DNA from: Gemmatimonadales bacterium
GTDB taxonomy: Bacteria; Gemmatimonadota; Gemmatimonadetes; Gemmatimonadales; GWC2-71-9
Assembly (NCBI GenBank): GCA_019637315.1
Contig: JAHBVU010000004.1
Span: 1 to 64,000, forward strand
Reading direction: 5' to 3'
DNA: 64,000 nt
Below, one piece after another: positions 33,874-42,689 of the stretch. The notes below the pieces were generated by a model that searched no databases, was not told the DNA's origin, and saw nothing but the letters and a program-made list of their open reading frames with translations. The position numbers and the translations under genes were made by a program. The first letter of the stretch is position 1, and every line of letters starts with the position of its first letter.

Positions 33874-35520
33874 TCACTCGGACACGCGCGGAAACTCGAC
33901 CAGGTTGGCCCGACCATTCGAGGCCAGGACCGCGGTTGCGCGACCGGCGCGGGACATCACGAACCGCAGCGTGGTCCCGGCTGCGCGGTAGCCGTGCTCG
34001 AAGACCGGTTCGAGCTGGATCGGCGCCAGGCTGCGCTGCACCAGCCAAAGCTCGGACCCGCGCAGCTCGACCCACCAGGTCCGGTCGAGCTCTCCGCTGC
34101 GATACGCGCCAACATATCGCGACAACTGACGGGGCTCCGTAGCCGCCGGCGCCTGTCTGAGGTAGCGGGTTCCACCGTCCCCGACGACGAGCGCCACCGG
34201 CTCACCGCGCGACCCCCGTTCGACCCGCACCTCACTGTCCCCCACCAGCAGTCGATCGGCTCCCAGGGAACGGATTGCACCCCCGGCGCCTCCCTGCATC
34301 GTCAGACCGTTCGTCGTCTGAGTCACGCGAATCAGAGCGTCGTTGCTCGGATCACGATAGGTTCCGATCAGCGCAGCCGCTTCTTCCGCAGCGACCGGCT
34401 CGGCGGTCCTCAGCTCGGGAACCGGGCCGAGACCGGTCACGACCCGATCGGCCACGAGGCGCGCCAGCCGATCGGGGTTGGCATTGCCTCCGTTGCACAG
34501 CACGGCGATCCCGACCCGATCGCCGGGGAACTGGAGCAGCTGGGCACGATAACCGCCGGTTGCCCCGCCGTGATGCAGGACGTCGACCCCACGATAGCGA
34601 TCGACCGTGATACCCGAAGCGTAGCTGACCGTATCTCCCGACGCGAGCACGGCGCGCTCGCGCATCCGCTCGATCAGCCGGCGATTGCCGACAACGGGAT
34701 TCCAGTAGTTACCGGTCCAGCGCGCCAGATCCTCGACCGTGGTCATCACGGCGGTCGACCCGACGATGGCGTGATTGGGTTGATCGAGACGCCACGCGCC
34801 ACGACCCGACGGGCTGTAGCCCAGCGCGCGGCCTTTGACGATCTCGAATGGATTGCCACGCACCGAACTCCGGGTCATCCCGAGCGGTCCAAAAATCCGT
34901 TCCGCCGCGAAGATTTCCCACGGCACCCCGCTGACCCGGGTCACGATGGTTGCCAGCAGCACATAGCCGGTGTTGCTGTAGAGGTACGCCCTGCCGGGTT
35001 CGAAGTTGAGTCGGCGCTGCCCGGCAATCAGGGCCAGCACCCGCGCTTCGTCGAACTGGTCCCCGCCACGCCATCCCGTCATCGAAAGCAGAGAGGCGTA
35101 GTCTCGGAGGCCGCTGGTGTGATGCATCAGGTGGCTGATCCGGATCGGGCCACCGAGATCCGGCAGCTCCGGCAGGTAGCGGCGCACGTCGTCGTCCAGC
35201 CGGAGCTTGCCTTCGTCCGCCAGGAGCTGAATCGCGAAGGTGACGAACTGCTTCGAGGTCGAACCGATATTGAAGATCGTGACGGGGCCAATCAGGGCGC
35301 CGGACTCGAGATCGGCCAAACCATACCCGCGGGCCAGTTCGATCTGGCCGTCCCGGGAGACGCCAACCGCGCAACCCGGCCCGGCGGTCCGCTTCTGCTC
35401 AGCGAAGATCGAATCGACGGCTGCGGTATAGGCAGGCAGCGGTTGCGCCGCGACCGAGGGCCCGGCGGCGACCGTCAGGCCCAGTCCCAGAAGGATTGCG
35501 CGCATAGCAAACTCTCGCAT
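33874..35520 (-). CDS. Serine hydrolase, beta-lactamase class C/PBP4* family
   Basis: 548 residues with a signal peptide (AILLGLGLTVAAGPSVAAQ). Catalytic triad motifs: SxxK in GSTSK (S87, K90), YSN (181-183) and HHGGATGGY as the KTG-equivalent. A C-terminal domain of about 150 residues (beta-rich, ending NLVEFPRVSE) resembles the DUF3471-type extension of secreted peptidase/esterases. Probably periplasmic, acting on D-amino peptides or esters. ATG 35520 has GAGGG upstream; M at 35502 is an alternative. It lies 2 bases after the DDAH-like gene, clearly cotranscribed. Confidence 0.87.
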   Translation of the reverse strand: MREFAMRAILLGLGLTVAAGPSVAAQPLPAYTAAVDSIFAEQKRTAGPGCAVGVSRDGQIELARGYGLADLESGALIGPVTIFNIGSTSKQFVTFAIQLLADEGKLRLDDDVRRYLPELPDLGGPIRISHLMHHTSGLRDYASLLSMTGWRGGDQFDEARVLALIAGQRRLNFEPGRAYLYSNTGYVLLATIVTRVSGVPWEIFAAERIFGPLGMTRSSVRGNPFEIVKGRALGYSPSGRGAWRLDQPNHAIVGSTAVMTTVEDLARWTGNYWNPVVGNRRLIERMRERAVLASGDTVSYASGITVDRYRGVDVLHHGGATGGYRAQLLQFPGDRVGIAVLCNGGNANPDRLARLVADRVVTGLGPVPELRTAEPVAAEEAAALIGTYRDPSNDALIRVTQTTNGLTMQGGAGGAIRSLGADRLLVGDSEVRVERGSRGEPVALVVGDGGTRYLRQAPAATEPRQLSRYVGAYRSGELDRTWWVELRGSELWLVQRSLAPIQLEPVFEHGYRAAGTTLRFVMSRAGRATAVLASNGRANLVEFPRVSE

Positions 35521-35522
35521 GA

Positions 35523-36383
35523 TCACCCTCGAAGCACAGGACGAGTGAGACAGGTCGGACCACCTTCGGCCTTGAGTGAAAGCTCGGCGCCACGGTACAC
35601 CGCCACCCGGCACCCGGCCGCTTCGAGCCGAGTCCGAGTGACCGGGTTACCCTCCAACATGAGGCACTCACGCGGAGCAAGCGCCAGGACATTGGTGGCC
35701 ATGGTGTGGAACTCGCCTTCCGGCACATCGATGAGGCGAACGCCTCGACCTTCGAGCAACTGCACGAACGGCACCGGCATCAGGGCCGGGTAACCGACGG
35801 CGAGATCAGCATCGACCATGCTGATCAGCGACATCAGATGAAGACAGGCTTCGGGTCCAGTATAGTAGGGCAGCTCGACCGGCACGACGTCGACCGCCGC
35901 GCCGAGTGCCGCCTTGATCTGACGGGCGCCCTCACGATTGGTCCGGAACCCGATCCCGACCGCCAGGGTACCTTCGTCGATCCACAGCAGGTCGCCACCC
36001 TCGGCCAGTGCACTGCCATCGAGGCGGGCCAGGATGGGCACTCCGGCTTTTGTCAGAGTGGCGCCTAACGCCTCCTCTTCGCCACGACGCAAGGGCTTGC
36101 CCATCCGCAGCAGGATGGCGCCGGCATCGGTAATCAGCGCCGGGTCGTGGCAGAAGATGGCATCGGCATGGTCTGGGAGCGGCTCGTCATGGAGGATGAC
36201 CTCACCGCCCCGGGCCGAGAGAATCGACACCAGGGCGGCGTGCTCATGAAGGGCGGCGCTGAGGTCGGGCCGCGACGTGTAATGCCAGACGGTCGGATCG
36301 GCGGCGCCGAACGCCGCATCGGGCCGGCGCACCACCACACGCCGGAGCTGCCCCCACATCGTCTGACCACCATACGTCTTCAT
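35523..36383 (-). CDS. DDAH/amidinotransferase-superfamily hydrolase
   Basis: 286 residues, guanidino-group-modifying (pentein fold) enzyme. Aspartate in FCHDPALI (D80), EGGDLLW (129-134), His 182 in ACLHLMSL and catalytic Cys 278 in GGPTCLTRP form the family's active site. The pattern is closest to dimethylarginine dimethylaminohydrolase (methylated arginine to citrulline plus dimethylamine); an arginine deiminase or other amidino hydrolase role is possible. Followed after 2 bases by an exported serine hydrolase. Confidence 0.85.
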   Translation of the reverse strand: MKTYGGQTMWGQLRRVVVRRPDAAFGAADPTVWHYTSRPDLSAALHEHAALVSILSARGGEVILHDEPLPDHADAIFCHDPALITDAGAILLRMGKPLRRGEEEALGATLTKAGVPILARLDGSALAEGGDLLWIDEGTLAVGIGFRTNREGARQIKAALGAAVDVVPVELPYYTGPEACLHLMSLISMVDADLAVGYPALMPVPFVQLLEGRGVRLIDVPEGEFHTMATNVLALAPRECLMLEGNPVTRTRLEAAGCRVAVYRGAELSLKAEGGPTCLTRPVLRG

Positions 36384-36432
36384 CGGCGGCTGCTCCGATC
36401 CTTCGGATAGACTCCAAACCTAATCGAGGCGG

Positions 36433-36461
36433 TTGGGCGGCTTCACGGCCATCGGTATAAT
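36433..36461 (+). promoter_or_regulatory. Sigma70-type promoter for the CoA-transferase
   Basis: -35 TTGGGC (36433-36438), exactly 17 bases, then a consensus -10 TATAAT (36456-36461). The predicted start is about 55 bases before ATG 36525. One of the best promoter matches in the window. Confidence 0.6.
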
Positions 36462-36524
36462 CCTCTCGCGCAGACAACCCATGCGCTGAGCCATTACGCG
36501 GTCGTCCCGTTACCGGACTTCACC

Positions 36525-37736
36525 ATGTCGTCGCCCCTTGCCGGCCTCACCGTTCTCGACTTCAGCCACGCCCTGGCCGGTCCGTACTGCACCATGCTGA
36601 TGGCCCGCTACGGAGCCACGGTGATCAAGGTCGAGGATACGAATACCGGGGACATGGGACGCACTTGGGGCCCGCCGTTCCTGGGCGGCGAGGCATCGTA
36701 TTTCCTCGGCCTCAACGGCGGCAAGCGCGGGATTGCCATCGACCTCAAGAACGCGGAGGGCCGAGCGCTCTGCAAGCGGTTGATCGAACGGGCCGACATC
36801 GTGATCGAGAACTTTCGTCCTGGCACCATGGATCGACTCGGCCTCGGCTACCCGGTTGCCCGCGAGCTCAATCCGCGCCTGATCTACTGCTCGATCTCGG
36901 GCTATGGCCAGACCGGGCCGCGTCGCGACGACCCGGCGATGGATCTCATCCTGCAGGCGGCCAGCGGTTTGATCAGTGTGACGGGAACGACCGACGGCGA
37001 GACCGCCCGCTGCGGACACTCGGTGGCCGACATCACGGCCGGCATGTTCGCGCTGATCGGCGCCATGTTCGCGCTCCGCGCGCGCGAGTCGACCGGCGCC
37101 GGCCAGTACGTCGACGTCTCGATGCTCGATGGCATGATCTCGGCCATGGCGTCGAACTACGCCAACTTCTTCGGATCGGGCACGACGCCCCGGCCCTGGG
37201 GCACCGGCTTCGGCACCATCGTGCCCTATGCCTGCTATCCGACCGCCGACCGCGAAATCGCACTGGCCGTGGCGAGCGAGAAACTCTGGCGCGCGTTCTG
37301 TCAGGCACTCGATCGACCCGAGTGGATCGACCACGAGCGGTATCGAACCAATGCCTTGCGGATTGCGCACCGGGCCGAGCTGGAGCCCCTGATTGCCGAG
37401 GTCCTGACCACCAGAACCGCGAGCGAGTGGATCGAGACCTTCCGCACGACAGGCGTACCCGCCACACTGGTGAACACGCTCGACGACGTTGCCAACGACC
37501 CCCAGTCGTCAGAGCGTGAGATGTTTCCCGTGGTGGATCACCCGACCGCCGGGCCAATCCGGGTCACTGGCGCACCGCTCAAGCTGAGCGACACGGAATG
37601 CACCCCGCTCGACCCCGCCCCCTTTCACGGCCAGCACACCGCGGGAGTGTTGCGCGACCTCCTCGGCCTCTCTCCTGACGACCTCGAACGGTTGACCCGG
37701 CAGGGAACGATTCGTCAGCACAGCGTGCGCAGCTGA
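36525..37736 (+). CDS. CaiB/BaiF family CoA-transferase
   Basis: 403 residues, class III CoA-transferase moving CoA between carboxylic acids. Signatures: LDFSHALAGPYCTMLMARYGA at the start, ENFRPGTMDRLGLGY, the catalytic Asp 140 in DDPAMDLILQA and YVDVSMLDG. The acid substrate is unknown (formyl-CoA, carnitine, bile acid and mesaconyl types share these motifs). Single gene with its own promoter; convergent with the next PLP gene. Confidence 0.92.
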   Translation: MSSPLAGLTVLDFSHALAGPYCTMLMARYGATVIKVEDTNTGDMGRTWGPPFLGGEASYFLGLNGGKRGIAIDLKNAEGRALCKRLIERADIVIENFRPGTMDRLGLGYPVARELNPRLIYCSISGYGQTGPRRDDPAMDLILQAASGLISVTGTTDGETARCGHSVADITAGMFALIGAMFALRARESTGAGQYVDVSMLDGMISAMASNYANFFGSGTTPRPWGTGFGTIVPYACYPTADREIALAVASEKLWRAFCQALDRPEWIDHERYRTNALRIAHRAELEPLIAEVLTTRTASEWIETFRTTGVPATLVNTLDDVANDPQSSEREMFPVVDHPTAGPIRVTGAPLKLSDTECTPLDPAPFHGQHTAGVLRDLLGLSPDDLERLTRQGTIRQHSVRS

Positions 37737-37751
37737 CAGTACGCGGATTCC

Positions 37752-39035
37752 CTACACGCCCTTGGCAAGGTAGCTTCGCAGCGCCGTGATCGCGCGGTCG
37801 ATCTCGGCTGGGCTGTTGTAGAAGTGCGGCGAGAAGCGGATCCCCGGACGATCGGTGCCGCCCCGGGTCGCGACGACGATCCGGTCCTGCTGGTAGAGCG
37901 CTGCGGCAAGCCGAGTCGGATCGAGCGTGCCGGGGCGCAGTGCGACAACCGCAGCGCTCCTCGCAGGATCGCGACTGGTCCAGAGCTCTACGCCAGGCAG
38001 CTCGGCCAACCCCTGCCGCAGCCGGTCCGCCAGCATCAGGGCGCGACGCTCGATGGCTGCCATCCCGATGCCGCGGAGAAAAGCGACTGGACGGTCGAGT
38101 ACGGCGAGGGCCGCCTCATCACGCTGGCCCATGGCCTCGAGCGTACGGGAAATGCCGACTTTGCCGCCGTACAAGCTGACCACCGACGGGGCGATCCGGT
38201 CATGCACCGCACGATTGAGATACAGGATGCCTGTTTCCTTCGGGCCACAGAGCCACTTGTGAATCGAGGCGCTGTAGAAATCAGGGCCGATCCGACGGAG
38301 GTCTAAATCGAAGAGTCCGACGGTCTGCGCGCCGTCGACCATCGACAGCACATTCCGCTCGCGCGCCAGGCGACAGAGCGCCTCCGCGGGGTAGCGGTCG
38401 CCGACAGTATTGGTGACATGCGTGAATGCCAGCACCCGGGTCCGCGGCGTCAGCGCCCGCGCGACGGCTTCGAGATAGTACCCGTCTCCCGGGTGGGGGC
38501 TCACGACCGGCACGGTCACGACGGTAAACCCGAAACGAGCCGCCTTGACTCGCCAGGCTGCCTCGTTGCTGGGATGATTGTCGCTCAGCACCACGACCTC
38601 ATCGCCCTGTGACAGGCTGAGACCGCTCGAGACGAGGTTATTGCTCTCGCTCGTGTTTCGGGTCATCAGGATCTCGTCCGCACCGACCGACAGGAAATCG
38701 GCGATGGCCTGGCGAGATACCTCGCGGCGCTCGGCGAGCTTAGCCCGCATGATCGGCGAAGGGTCGGCATCGAGCTGCTGCGAGGTTGCGATCAACGCCT
38801 GCGCACCCTCAGCCGACACCGGACACAAGTTGGCCGCGTTCATGAAGGCCAGATCGGCGGGTAGCACCATCCGCCGCCGGACCTCGGCCCAGTAAGCCTC
38901 GTCCGGATCGGATGGAGCCGGCGGCAAGGGGCGCTGCACCGCAAGGAACTCGCGCTCGCTGCGAAACGTGCTGCCCAGCCATGGCACCCCGGCAACCGCA
39001 GCCAGCCGGGTAAAGCTTCTCCGCGACAACGTCAT
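37752..39035 (-). CDS. Tat-signal class V-fold PLP enzyme (isopenicillin-N-epimerase-like)
   Basis: 427 residues. Leader TLSRRSFTRLAAVAGVPWL matches the twin-arginine motif. The fold is complete: FMNAANLCPVS, RNTSESNN, FTHVTNTVGDRYP, cofactor Asp 234 in MVDGAQTVGLF and Schiff-base Lys 260 in SIHKWLCGPKETG. The C-terminus GIRFSPHFYNSPAEIDR is shared with the enzyme in the pot operon, so they are paralogues. ATG 39035 is preferred over GTG 39044 because GAGGAG lies 8 bases before it. Substrate unknown. Confidence 0.85.
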   Translation of the reverse strand: MTLSRRSFTRLAAVAGVPWLGSTFRSEREFLAVQRPLPPAPSDPDEAYWAEVRRRMVLPADLAFMNAANLCPVSAEGAQALIATSQQLDADPSPIMRAKLAERREVSRQAIADFLSVGADEILMTRNTSESNNLVSSGLSLSQGDEVVVLSDNHPSNEAAWRVKAARFGFTVVTVPVVSPHPGDGYYLEAVARALTPRTRVLAFTHVTNTVGDRYPAEALCRLARERNVLSMVDGAQTVGLFDLDLRRIGPDFYSASIHKWLCGPKETGILYLNRAVHDRIAPSVVSLYGGKVGISRTLEAMGQRDEAALAVLDRPVAFLRGIGMAAIERRALMLADRLRQGLAELPGVELWTSRDPARSAAVVALRPGTLDPTRLAAALYQQDRIVVATRGGTDRPGIRFSPHFYNSPAEIDRAITALRSYLAKGV

Positions 39036-39069
39036 CGTCCGCACTCCTCGCGTATCCGCAGTTCCGAAC

Positions 39070-40428
39070 TCAACCCGCTCTGTCTTCCTTTGATAGCACG
39101 AGATCCAGCCGGCGCAACGCCGCTTCCAGCCGGCCGATCATCTCCCCCATCTCGTCGGGCGTCGTCACGAACGGCGGGGCCAGGCAGACGATGTCACCAT
39201 TGGTGCCGTCGGCCTGCCCGCCACTGGGCCAAATCACGAGCCCCTCCTCCAGCGCAAGCTCCGCAAGACGCTCGGCCGCTCGCGCAGTTCTCGGCAATGG
39301 CCGCTTGGTCCGCTGATCTGCCACCAGCTCGATACCGGCCAGCATCCCGCGCCCTCGGACGTCACCGACCAGAGGATGCCCCCGGAAACGTTCCAGCATG
39401 GCATGCAGCTCAGAGCCCCGCTGCCGGCATTGCGCCAGCAGATCGTGCTGCCGGATATACCGGACGACGGCTAAACCGGCGGCGCACATCATCGGCGTAT
39501 GCGTAAAAGTCTGCGCGTGCAGCACCGCACCGGATCGGCGTGCAATCGGGTCGAGCACTCGCTCCGGGGCCGCCACCGCAGCGAGCGGAGCGTAGCCACC
39601 GCTGATTCCCTTGCCCATCACCATCAGGTCCGGGACGACGCCGTACGGCTCCACCGCCGACCAGGTTCCGGTCCGCCCGGCGCCAACCAGGACCTCATCC
39701 GCAACCCACAGGATCCGGTGCTGGTTGCAGATCTCCCGAATGGTTGCCCAGTACTCGGGGCGCGGCACCGACGCGCCGGTCGACGACCCTCCGACGGTTT
39801 CACCGATAAAGGCGGCGATCGTGTCCGCCCCCTCACGCCGGATGACCTCCTCCAGCAGGCGGCCGGTGCATCGGGGACAATCGGGCCCGCCGCCGCAAAG
39901 ACAGCGGTAGGCGTAGGGCGCCGGCATCTGAACCGTCGGCACCAGCCATTCCGAGAAGATCGATCGATAGCTGCCCCGCGCCGACACAGACAGGGCCAGC
40001 AGCGTGTTGCCGTGATAGGCCGGGGCGAGCGCAATGATCTTGTGCTTCGTCCGAATCCCGGACTCTACCCAATGCTGGCGGGCCAGTTTGAGCGCGGCTT
40101 CGACCGCGTCCGACCCGCTCGACAGAAAGAAGAGCTTGTCGAGGTCGCCGGGGAGCAGGGCGGCCAGTTCCGCAGCAAGCGACTCTGCGGCGTCATTGGT
40201 GAACATCATGCCACTGACATACGCCAGCTGGCGGATCTGATTCGCTACCGCATCGACGACTTCGGGCAGACCATGCCCCAGGTTCGCGACGTAGGCCCCT
40301 CCGGAACCGTCGAGGTAGTCTTTCCCGGTATCGTCGTACAGTCGTGCCCCGGCGCCCCGGACGATCTTCGGAAAGGGGCGGTCGAAGCGCCGGTACAGCA
40401 GCGCCGTCTCAGGGTAGCGATAGCTCAT
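39070..40428 (-). CDS. Class III aminotransferase with Cys-rich insert
   Basis: 452 residues, BioA/omega-aminotransferase fold: LDGSGGAYVANLGHGLPE, FLSSGSDAVEAALKLARQHW, YHGNTLLALSVSARGSYR, Asp 244 in WVADEVLVGAGRTG and Lys 273 in MGKGISGGYAPL. After APYAYR there is an insert with four cysteines (C176, C178, C184, C187) spaced C-x-C-x5-C-x2-C, suggestive of a metal-binding or structural knuckle. The amino donor is unknown (putrescine, taurine and beta-alanine enzymes are similar). Separated by 34 bases from the downstream PLP gene at 39035. Confidence 0.88.
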   Translation of the reverse strand: MSYRYPETALLYRRFDRPFPKIVRGAGARLYDDTGKDYLDGSGGAYVANLGHGLPEVVDAVANQIRQLAYVSGMMFTNDAAESLAAELAALLPGDLDKLFFLSSGSDAVEAALKLARQHWVESGIRTKHKIIALAPAYHGNTLLALSVSARGSYRSIFSEWLVPTVQMPAPYAYRCLCGGGPDCPRCTGRLLEEVIRREGADTIAAFIGETVGGSSTGASVPRPEYWATIREICNQHRILWVADEVLVGAGRTGTWSAVEPYGVVPDLMVMGKGISGGYAPLAAVAAPERVLDPIARRSGAVLHAQTFTHTPMMCAAGLAVVRYIRQHDLLAQCRQRGSELHAMLERFRGHPLVGDVRGRGMLAGIELVADQRTKRPLPRTARAAERLAELALEEGLVIWPSGGQADGTNGDIVCLAPPFVTTPDEMGEMIGRLEAALRRLDLVLSKEDRAG

Positions 40429-40504
40429 GGGATTGCTCTAGCTTAACCCCGGTTCCGCTGATCGAACAGCGGACGCAACGACGGCTTCGACCGGCCCCTG
40501 ACGG

Positions 40505-42190
40505 ATGCAAACTTCGACTCCGATACTGTTGGCTGCGCTGGTCGTGACCGGCGCCGGCTGTCGTCCCGCACGGCCAGCTGACCTCGTCCTCCGGAGCGTC
40601 GCCGTCTACACCATGGCGACGCCGGATACGGCCGAGGCCGTTGCCATCCGCAGTGGAAAGATCGTCTATGTCGGGGACAATGCCGGGGCGGATCGGCTGA
40701 TCGGCGATTCGACCGAGGTGCTCGACCTGGCGGGCAGGATGGTCATGCCCAGCTTCCGTGACATCCACGTGCACCCGCAAGCCGGCGCCGCGTTGGGGGA
40801 GTGTCAGCTCGGCAGCCTCACCACGCCTGCAGCTATCGTCGATGAGGTGCGGCGGTGTGTTGCAGCCACTCCGCCGGGCAACTGGGTGCGCGGCCATGGC
40901 TGGCAGTTGCCGGTGTTTCCGGGTGCCAACCCGCACAAGCGCCTGCTCGATTCGGTGGCGCCCGACCACCCGGTCGTCCTGGTTGCGGCGGACGGCCATT
41001 CCACCTGGGTCAATTCCCGCGCCCTCGCGGCGGCTGGGATCGACCGGGCCACGCCCGATCCGGCGGGAGGGCGGATCGAACGAGATCCCTCGGGTGAGCC
41101 GTCCGGCACGTTGCGTGAAAGGGCTGCGCACCTGGTAAGGCGTCATCTGCCCGGGCGCACGGAGGCCCAGTTGCGAGAGGGCATTCGACAGGCGCTGACG
41201 CTGGCAAATCGCTATGGCATCACGGCAGTCCACGATGCCTCGGTCGGGTTGGACGCCCTAGCTGCATACGCCGGTCTCGACCGTGACGGCGAGCTGACGG
41301 CCCGGGTGGTGGCGGCACAGTATGTCGACCACGAAGGCGGTCTCGACCAGGTGGATTCGCTGGCCGCCCGACGTAAGCGGTTTGCCGGCACCCGCTACTT
41401 CCGGCCCGACGCGGCCAAGCTCTTTGCCGACGGCGTCATCGAAGCAGGCACCGCGGCGCTGCTCGAGCCCTACACCGGAACCGCCAGCCGGGGCACCGCA
41501 CACTTCCGACCGGGGCAGCTCGACTCGCTGGTCGCGGCGCTCGATCGAGCCGGGATTCAGATTCACATCCACGCCATCGGCGATCGGGCCGTACGGCAGA
41601 GTCTCGACGCCATCGAGTGGGCGCGCGGTTCCAGCGCAGCGCTGAAACACCCGCCAATTCTGGCCCACCTCCAACTGATCGACCCTGCCGACATTCCCCG
41701 ATTCGCCTCACTCGGCGTGGTGGCCGGTTTCCAGCCGCTCTGGGCTTACGCCGATGAGTACATCACAGAACTGACCGAACCGGTACTCGGGCCGGACCGG
41801 TCCCGCTGGCTGTATCCAATCGGGACGCTGGCTCGTAGCGGGGCGGTCATCGCGGCCGGAAGCGACTGGAGCGTGTCGTCACTCAATCCGCTCGAGGCAA
41901 TCCAGGTCGCCGTGACCCGACTTCCCCTCGACGCGGGTGAGACCAGCCCGGCCTGGCTGCCCACCGAACGGGTCGACCTCACCACGATCCTGCGTGCCTA
42001 CACGATCGACGGCACCCGCGCCGCTGGAGAAGCCAAGCGCACCGGATCGCTCGAGGTCGGCAAGGCGGCGGATCTGATTGTGATCGACCGAAACCTCTAT
42101 CGGATACCCGCGACCGAGATCCACCGCGCGCGCGTGCTGCTTACCTTGCTGGACGGACAGTCGGTCTACCGCGATCGGGCACTTCGGTAG
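40505..42190 (+). CDS. YtcJ-like metal-dependent amidohydrolase, lipoprotein
   Basis: 561 residues. Lipobox VTGAGC (Cys 19) suggests a periplasmic or outer-membrane lipoprotein. Amidohydrolase signatures: SFRDIHVHP, KLFADGVIEAG with the bridging Lys, HIHAIGDRAV, LAHLQLI and AGSDWSVSSLNPLEAI, then the closing beta-sandwich segment (EVGKAADLIVIDRN). It hydrolyses an amide or imide bond; substrate unknown. Possibly leads a short operon with the ABM gene 34 bases downstream. Confidence 0.9.
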   Translation: MQTSTPILLAALVVTGAGCRPARPADLVLRSVAVYTMATPDTAEAVAIRSGKIVYVGDNAGADRLIGDSTEVLDLAGRMVMPSFRDIHVHPQAGAALGECQLGSLTTPAAIVDEVRRCVAATPPGNWVRGHGWQLPVFPGANPHKRLLDSVAPDHPVVLVAADGHSTWVNSRALAAAGIDRATPDPAGGRIERDPSGEPSGTLRERAAHLVRRHLPGRTEAQLREGIRQALTLANRYGITAVHDASVGLDALAAYAGLDRDGELTARVVAAQYVDHEGGLDQVDSLAARRKRFAGTRYFRPDAAKLFADGVIEAGTAALLEPYTGTASRGTAHFRPGQLDSLVAALDRAGIQIHIHAIGDRAVRQSLDAIEWARGSSAALKHPPILAHLQLIDPADIPRFASLGVVAGFQPLWAYADEYITELTEPVLGPDRSRWLYPIGTLARSGAVIAAGSDWSVSSLNPLEAIQVAVTRLPLDAGETSPAWLPTERVDLTTILRAYTIDGTRAAGEAKRTGSLEVGKAADLIVIDRNLYRIPATEIHRARVLLTLLDGQSVYRDRALR

Positions 42191-42224
42191 CCGCACACCC
42201 AGGAATCATGGAGACCAGCGATTC

Positions 42225-42614
42225 ATGACCATGCCGCGACGCGACATTCTGGCGGCTGCCGGGGCCGTATTCGTTACCGGCCTGACCACGCGAAGCGTTT
42301 CATTCCTTGCGGGAGGTACCATGTACGGTCTGATTGGAAAAATGAGCGCTGTCCCGGGTCAGCGTGACGCCTTGGCCGCCATCCTGCTCGAGGGGACTGC
42401 CCGGATGCCCGGCTGTCTGAGCTACGTCGTTGCCAGCGACCCCGCCGACGCCGATGGCCTTTGGATCACCGAAGTCTGGGACAGCCAGGAGAGTCATCGC
42501 GCCTCGCTCACCCTTCCAGCTGTGCAGGAGGCCATCGCCAAGGGACGTCCGATGATTGCCGGGTTCAGCAACCGGGTCGAAACCACGCCACTCGGCGGGC
42601 ACGGCCTCCGCTGA
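42225..42614 (+). CDS. ABM-fold putative quinol monooxygenase
   Basis: 129 residues. The C-terminal 98 residues (from M at 42321) are an antibiotic-biosynthesis-monooxygenase fold: MYGLIGKMSAVPGQRDAL, ARMPGCLSYVVASDP, WITEVWDSQESH. The N-terminal 32 residues read as a Tat-like leader (MPRRDILAAAGAVFVTG). Two starts are credible: ATG 42225, and ATG 42321 with GGGAGG 4 bases upstream. The family acts on quinols or has no assigned substrate. Confidence 0.8.
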   Translation: MTMPRRDILAAAGAVFVTGLTTRSVSFLAGGTMYGLIGKMSAVPGQRDALAAILLEGTARMPGCLSYVVASDPADADGLWITEVWDSQESHRASLTLPAVQEAIAKGRPMIAGFSNRVETTPLGGHGLR

Positions 42615-42624
42615 GTCCCTGCTA

Positions 42625-42651
42625 TTGACCAGGCCGGACCAAGACCATAAC
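42625..42651 (+). promoter_or_regulatory. Weak promoter candidate before 42690 gene
   Basis: -35 TTGACC (42625-42630), 15-base spacer, -10 CATAAC (42646-42651). The spacer is short, so this is tentative. Confidence 0.25.
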
Positions 42652-42689
42652 GTGAGGGGGTCGGAGACGCACCCACTCCGGAGGCGGGT

